Source of the DNA: Gemmatimonadota bacterium
GTDB lineage: Bacteria > Gemmatimonadota > Gemmatimonadetes > Gemmatimonadales > Gemmatimonadaceae
Direction: 5' to 3'
DNA length: 35,015 bases
NCBI GenBank assembly: GCA_021324635.1
Contig: JAJPIS010000076.1
Location: 1 to 35,015 of the forward strand
Positions 31,035-35,015 of the stretch are shown here, piece by piece; positions within the stretch are counted from its first letter, which is position 1; each line of letters opens with the position of its first letter. A program made the position numbers and the translations under genes. The notes under the pieces are model-generated. The model was not told the origin of the DNA, searched no databases, and was given only the letters and a program-made list of their open reading frames with translations.

Positions 31035-31715
31035 ATGGGCGTCTCGTACGCCACCAGCACGCTCGTCCGCACCGGGGCCGAGCGGCTCACGCTGATCCGC
31101 CGGACCTACGCGCTCGTCCTCGCCGGGTTGTTGGTGACGATGCTCGGGGTCGTGGTGGCGGGCACGCAGCCGCAAATCCTCGCCGTCGTTGCGGCGCACC
31201 CTTTTCTGACCTTCTTCGTCTCGCTCGCACCGCTCTTCATGGCGCAGCGGACGGCCAGGACGTTCCCGGCGAACGTCGGGTTCATGTTCCTGTACACGTT
31301 CCTGGTCGGGCTCTGGCTCGCGCCGTTGCTGCTCGTCGTGGAACGGTCGCAGCCCGGGATCCTGGGGCAGACCGCGCTGCTGAGCGGGACCGCGTTCGGC
31401 GGCCTCACGATGTATGCGCTCGTGAGTCGGCGTGATTTCAGCGCCTGGGGCGGCTTCTTTCTCGTGGGCTTGCTCGTCGTCCTCGTGACCGGACTGCTCA
31501 ATGCCTTCCTGCTGCACAGCGTCGGCGCGGGGCTCTGGATCGCCGCCGGCACGGTGCTGGTGTTCAGCGGGCTGCTGGTATTCGACACCTGGCGCATCCG
31601 GAACGTCTACGGCCCCGACGACTACATCCCGGCGGCGATCAACATCTATCTCGATTTCATCAATCTGTTCCTGGCCGTTCTTCGCCTGCTCGGCGGAGGC
31701 AACCGCAACCGGTAA
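31035..31715 (+). CDS. Bax inhibitor-1/YccA family membrane protein
   Basis: 226-residue integral membrane protein with seven hydrophobic helices. It has the BI-1 family features: the first helix TYALVLAGLLVTMLGVVVAG, a middle helix LLSGTAFGGLTMYALVSRRD, and the last helices with LLVFDTWRIRNVYGPDDYIP and AAINIYLDFINLFLAVLRLL (the conserved Asp pair thought to gate ion leak). In bacteria such proteins (YccA, YbhL) affect membrane protease FtsH or act as pH-dependent calcium leak channels. Start is the ATG at 31035 with its GGAG; the GTG further upstream is not used by the family. A strong 13-bp hairpin follows. Confidence 0.93.
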   Translation: MGVSYATSTLVRTGAERLTLIRRTYALVLAGLLVTMLGVVVAGTQPQILAVVAAHPFLTFFVSLAPLFMAQRTARTFPANVGFMFLYTFLVGLWLAPLLLVVERSQPGILGQTALLSGTAFGGLTMYALVSRRDFSAWGGFFLVGLLVVLVTGLLNAFLLHSVGAGLWIAAGTVLVFSGLLVFDTWRIRNVYGPDDYIPAAINIYLDFINLFLAVLRLLGGGNRNR

Positions 31716-31739
31716 GGAACGAAGGTGTGGGATGATGCG

Positions 31740-31768
31740 AGAGCCCCCGCGCGTTGCGCGGGGGCTCT
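31740..31768. terminator. Bidirectional terminator hairpin
   Basis: Perfect 13-bp stem AGAGCCCCCGCGC/GCGCGGGGGCTCT with a GTT loop, placed between the convergent Bax-inhibitor (+) and radical SAM (-) genes. It is the strongest hairpin in the window. Confidence 0.8.
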
Positions 31769-31769
31769 G

Positions 31770-32909
31770 TCATCCAGGGCCGGCGAGGAGGTCGAGCTGC
31801 GCGTCGATCGGAGCGGCGGGAGCCGGGTCCGGGGCACGCTCCTCGTCGAACCGGCCGTGGCGGATGCGGTGCCGCGCGCAGAGCTGGCGCACCGCACGCG
31901 CCAGCCCGGCGCGATAGCGATCGCCGAGGTCTGACGCGCCGGCGTAGGTCGCCCGATATCGCGCCGCGAGGTGCGGGAACTCGGCCTCGATGAACGGCAG
32001 GTACCGCCGCCGCGCCTCCGATTGCAGGCGGAGCGCCCCGACGTTCACGTGGGTGGCACCGAGCGAGGCGACCCGGGCGATCAGGGCCTCGAGCCCGGCC
32101 GGCTGGTCGGTGATGCCGGGGAGAACCGGCATGACGTTGATACCGACGTCGATCCCCACCTCGCGAAGCCGGACGAGGGCGCGGAGCCGAGCGTCGGGCG
32201 TCGGCGCCCGCGGCTCGATGCGGCGGGCGAGATCGCGATCGAGCGTGATCAGGGACAGGTGCACGGTGAGGCGGGAGCGTCGCGCGATGCGCGCCAGGAT
32301 GTCGACGTCGCGCGAGATGAGTGCGCTCTTCGTGATGATCACGATGCGCAGACCGGTCCGTTCGGCCAGTGCCTCCAGCGCGCCGCGCGTGACCCGAAAG
32401 TGCCGCTCCGCCGGTTGGTACGGATCGGTCGCCGTCCCGATCACGAGCGAGTCGCCCCGCGCGAGCCGCGCATACCGGCCGGACACCGGCCCCCCGGAGG
32501 TCCCGAGCGCCGCGCGCAGGACCTCGGCCGCGTTGGTCTTGACATAGATCCGCCGCTCGAAGGCGAGCCAGGGCGGCAGCGGCTCGGCGTCCTCCGGGGT
32601 ATCGCCGCCCGCAGTGCCCGCGACGTCGGGGCCGCGTTCCCGGAGGACGCGCCGCTCGGACAGGTACCGGTGCGCGTAGCGCGCGTAGCAGTACGCGCAG
32701 CCGAATGCGCACCCGACGTACGGGTTGAGCGACCAGTACGGCATGCCGGTGCTCTCCGGCGGGTTGAGCACCGTCCGTGCGACGAGCGCCCGGTAGACGA
32801 TGTCCGCCTGCTGCCCGACGATCGGCAGATCCCGGCCCCGCTCGGCCGCTACCCGGTCGGGCGGATCGTGGAACAGAGCGGGCTGGCCAAGGGTCGGCGT
32901 CGGGCGCAC
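31770..32909 (-). CDS. SPL-family radical SAM protein
   Basis: 379-residue radical SAM protein. The cluster motif is C67-AFGC71-AYC74, preceded by WSLNPYVG, as in spore-photoproduct-lyase-like (Rv2578c-type) proteins. Other motifs are DSLVIGTATDPYQPAE, the strand LRIVIITKSALISRDVDIL, HLSLITLD and INVMPVLPGITD. It should bind a [4Fe-4S] cluster and generate a 5'-deoxyadenosyl radical; the substrate is unknown and spore photoproduct lyase activity is not implied. The start is a GTG at 32909 with GGAGG 12 bases upstream and TAGTTAT (32939-32933) as the likely -10. Divergent from the glycosyltransferase-like gene. Confidence 0.88.
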   Translation of the reverse strand: MRPTPTLGQPALFHDPPDRVAAERGRDLPIVGQQADIVYRALVARTVLNPPESTGMPYWSLNPYVGCAFGCAYCYARYAHRYLSERRVLRERGPDVAGTAGGDTPEDAEPLPPWLAFERRIYVKTNAAEVLRAALGTSGGPVSGRYARLARGDSLVIGTATDPYQPAERHFRVTRGALEALAERTGLRIVIITKSALISRDVDILARIARRSRLTVHLSLITLDRDLARRIEPRAPTPDARLRALVRLREVGIDVGINVMPVLPGITDQPAGLEALIARVASLGATHVNVGALRLQSEARRRYLPFIEAEFPHLAARYRATYAGASDLGDRYRAGLARAVRQLCARHRIRHGRFDEERAPDPAPAAPIDAQLDLLAGPG

Positions 32910-33067
32910 GTTACGCGATGACCTCCGGCGGGATAACTAGCCGAACAGACACCGAATCCGCAAGGGCGTCGCGCCCCGCGGCCTCGCGGCTGCCCCCGGA
33001 CGCCGGCCGATCGGACGCGCGCCCGCGGGGCGGGCGGCCCACGACAGGCTCCGCGCTCGCGCAGAGG

Positions 33068-35008
33068 ATGGCCGCCACGATGTACGCTGGGGGAGCACCC
33101 GCCGCGTCACCGTCGAGACGATCCAACCAGGATCAGCCCGGTGGAGCAGGACCCCGGTCGGAGGCGCCGGGCCGGACGAGATGGGGACCGGGCGGGGGGC
33201 GGCGTCTCCCGGCGTGGCCGCTCAGGCTGCCGACCGTGCTGGTCGTCGGACTGCTGATGGGGTTGCTGGCAGCGACCACGGTCGCGATCGGCACGGCGCC
33301 GCCCGGTCCTGGGCTCGATCCCGACGCCGAGTCGTACCTCGGAGCCGCCCAGGCGGTCGTCCGGGGGGACGGCCTTCGCGTCCCGACGAGTGGGTGGGCC
33401 GACGCCGACTCGACTGAGCCGCTGACTCACTTCCCACCCGGTTTCCCGCTCGCGGTCGCAGCGCCCGTCACGTTGGGCGCGAGCCCGGTGCAGGCCGCCC
33501 GCTGGATCATCGTCGTGTCGGCGCTCGTGACCTGGACGACACTGGTGGTGCTCGTCGGCCGGGTGGCCGGCGCCCGGGCCGGTGTGGGCGTCGGAGTCGC
33601 CGCGCTCGCCACGCCCGCGATCGCGACGGTCCACCTCTCGATCCTCAGCGAGCCGTCGTTTCTCACTGCGCTCGTCCTGACGCTCACCGGGATGGTCGCG
33701 CTCACGCGCGCCGCGCCGGTCGCGCCCGCGCTCGCCGGCGATGCGGGTCGCGCCGCGCAGTTGGACGGCACGTCGCTCGGGACGCCGGCGGAGGCGACCG
33801 CGACCGGCGCGCCGCGGATCGCTGCGGCCGACGAGGCGCGACGTGGCGGCCATGTACGGAAGCCTGGGTGGAGCGGGGTCGCGCTCCGCACGACAGCGGC
33901 GCTCGGTGATGGTGGCCGGGGGAGCGCGGTCGGCGGCATGCGCCGCGTGGCACTCGTGGCGGCCGGGACCGGCGTCGCGGCGGCCGCCGCCGTGAGCCTG
34001 CGCTACGCAGGCTTCTCGATCGTGGCGGCGGCCGCCCTCTGGGTCGCGTTCGACCGACGGCTCGCCCGACGATCCACGCAGACGCTCGCGCTGGCGCTCG
34101 CCCTGATCCTGGCGCCGACCCTGTGCACGGTGGGTCCCTGGCTGGTGCGTGCGACGCGGCTGGCCGGCCCGCGCGGCGTGCGGGCACTCGCCGCGTACGG
34201 GCAGCTCGGGAACACCCTGCGGGAAGGGGTGCAGACCCTCGCCTCCTGGGTCGTGCCGGTCGGCGATGGCTGGTGGCGCGTCGCCGTGCTCGCGGTCGTG
34301 CTGGCCGGGGTCGCGGCCATGGGCGCGAGCGCGTGGCGGCGTGTGCGGCGCACGGAGGTCGCGCTCGGGCCGGCCGTGCCGGCGGTCGTGAGCGCGCATC
34401 GGTCGGCGACGGTGTTGCGGGTCGTCGCCGTCACCGCCGCGTGCTATCTCGATTTCGTGCTGATCTCGCGCCAGTTCGCGGACCCCAACATCCCGTTCGA
34501 TGAGCGCATTCTCGCTCCGCTTCTGCTGCTCGCCGAGATCGCGATCGCCCTCGTGATCGCGACCTGGTGGCGCGGGCGCCGGCGCTGGAGTCGCCTCACG
34601 GTGACCGGCGCGCTCGCAGTCTGGCTCGCGCTGTCCGCCGGGACGACGATCTCACGGATCGCCTTTGCGCGCGAGGATGGCGACGACTTCGCGAGCAGCG
34701 ACTGGCGCGAGTCGCCGACGATCGCCTGGGTCCGGTCGCCGTCCGGCGGCGCGGATCGAACACTCTACTCCAACTGGCCGGCGGCGCTCTATTTCCACGC
34801 CCACCGTGCGGCCCGCGATCTTCCCGACCGGCTCGATGCCGCGACGATCGCTCGTTTTCGCGACCGCCTGTCGCGCACCGGCGGCGTGGTCGTGGCGTTC
34901 ACGACCCCGAGCCCCGATGTGGCATCGCCCTACAGCCTGGCGCGGCGCGCCGGCCTCCGGCCGGTCGCACGCTTCGCCGACGGGACGGTGTGGGACACCC
35001 CGCCGTAG
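33068..35008 (+). CDS. GT-C-type glycosyltransferase-like membrane protein
   Basis: 646-residue polytopic membrane protein. After the first helix (LPTVLVVGLLMGLLAATTVA) comes the GT-C style periplasmic loop with DPDAESYLGAAQAVVRGDGL and then EPLTHFPPGFPL, where an acidic residue is the usual catalytic site of PMT/ArnT-like enzymes that use polyprenyl-phosphate sugars. At least eight more helices follow, and the C-terminal ~130 residues form a soluble domain with LYSNWPAALYFHAHRAARDL. A ~75-residue Ala/Gly/Arg-rich loop (about 33730-33940) interrupts the helices. Start uncertain: ATG 33068 or 33080 is favoured over 32918, whose first codons (ATA, ACT, ACA) look non-coding. It ends 7 bases before the window edge. 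Confidence 0.78.
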   Translation: MAATMYAGGAPAASPSRRSNQDQPGGAGPRSEAPGRTRWGPGGGRRLPAWPLRLPTVLVVGLLMGLLAATTVAIGTAPPGPGLDPDAESYLGAAQAVVRGDGLRVPTSGWADADSTEPLTHFPPGFPLAVAAPVTLGASPVQAARWIIVVSALVTWTTLVVLVGRVAGARAGVGVGVAALATPAIATVHLSILSEPSFLTALVLTLTGMVALTRAAPVAPALAGDAGRAAQLDGTSLGTPAEATATGAPRIAAADEARRGGHVRKPGWSGVALRTTAALGDGGRGSAVGGMRRVALVAAGTGVAAAAAVSLRYAGFSIVAAAALWVAFDRRLARRSTQTLALALALILAPTLCTVGPWLVRATRLAGPRGVRALAAYGQLGNTLREGVQTLASWVVPVGDGWWRVAVLAVVLAGVAAMGASAWRRVRRTEVALGPAVPAVVSAHRSATVLRVVAVTAACYLDFVLISRQFADPNIPFDERILAPLLLLAEIAIALVIATWWRGRRRWSRLTVTGALAVWLALSAGTTISRIAFAREDGDDFASSDWRESPTIAWVRSPSGGADRTLYSNWPAALYFHAHRAARDLPDRLDAATIARFRDRLSRTGGVVVAFTTPSPDVASPYSLARRAGLRPVARFADGTVWDTPP

Positions 35009-35015
35009 GGGCGGC

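Overview
The window is a stretch of very GC-rich bacterial chromosome. The base composition, the ECF sigma/anti-sigma/DUF4097 operon, the AttEFGH-like transporter and the many secreted proteins without close named relatives fit a soil-type bacterium, most likely Gemmatimonadota. I infer this from gene content; no rRNA or other phylogenetic marker is present. Four-base ATGA or GTGA stop/start overlaps join genes at seven junctions. Several unlinked genes have a TATATT-like -10 box only 6-9 bases before the start codon, which suggests leaderless mRNAs.

Layout. (1) 1-2.5 kb is a small defence patch. It holds an AbiE toxin-antitoxin pair on the minus strand, toxin gene first, with a palindromic operator, followed by a gene-poor stretch and a frameshifted remnant of a second AbiEii-type toxin. 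(2) 2.5-12.7 kb is mostly housekeeping: a probable lipoprotein, tRNA-Ala(CGC) with promoter and terminator hairpins, a KGG stress protein, RNase Z, DUF2203, an acyl-CoA thioesterase, a large lipoprotein, a DUF4015 glycosidase-like protein, a 3-hydroxyisobutyrate-dehydrogenase-like enzyme, SURF1 and a DUF72 protein. (3) 12.8-17.1 kb is a four-gene minus-strand ABC transporter operon. Two LolC/FtsX-type permeases and an ATPase are followed by a protein that joins a permease-like N-terminus to an AttH/CrtC lipocalin-like domain. (4) 17.2-19.2 kb is a minus-strand run of rhodanese, Nudix CoA pyrophosphatase, universal stress protein and holin-X-like membrane protein.

(5) 19.4-26.5 kb is the most unusual part. 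It starts with an acidic, disordered, repeat-built protein and a GC-rich tandem repeat. These are followed by three overlapping genes: an Eco57I-type N6-adenine DNA methyltransferase without its target-recognition part, that part as a separate protein, and an SNF2-type DNA translocase. It looks like a compact methyltransferase-plus-translocase defence module related to the DrmMI/DrmD half of class 1 DISARM or to BREX PglX. I see no DrmA, DrmB, DrmC or nuclease gene.

(6) 26.6-35.0 kb holds a HAD phosphatase, a translationally coupled ECF sigma/anti-sigma operon with two secreted DUF4097 proteins (a probable envelope-stress circuit), a Bax-inhibitor-1 family membrane protein, a convergent SPL-type radical SAM protein, and a large GT-C-type glycosyltransferase-like membrane protein that ends just inside the window. 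Short perfect tandem duplications of 9-17 bp recur at gene edges throughout.
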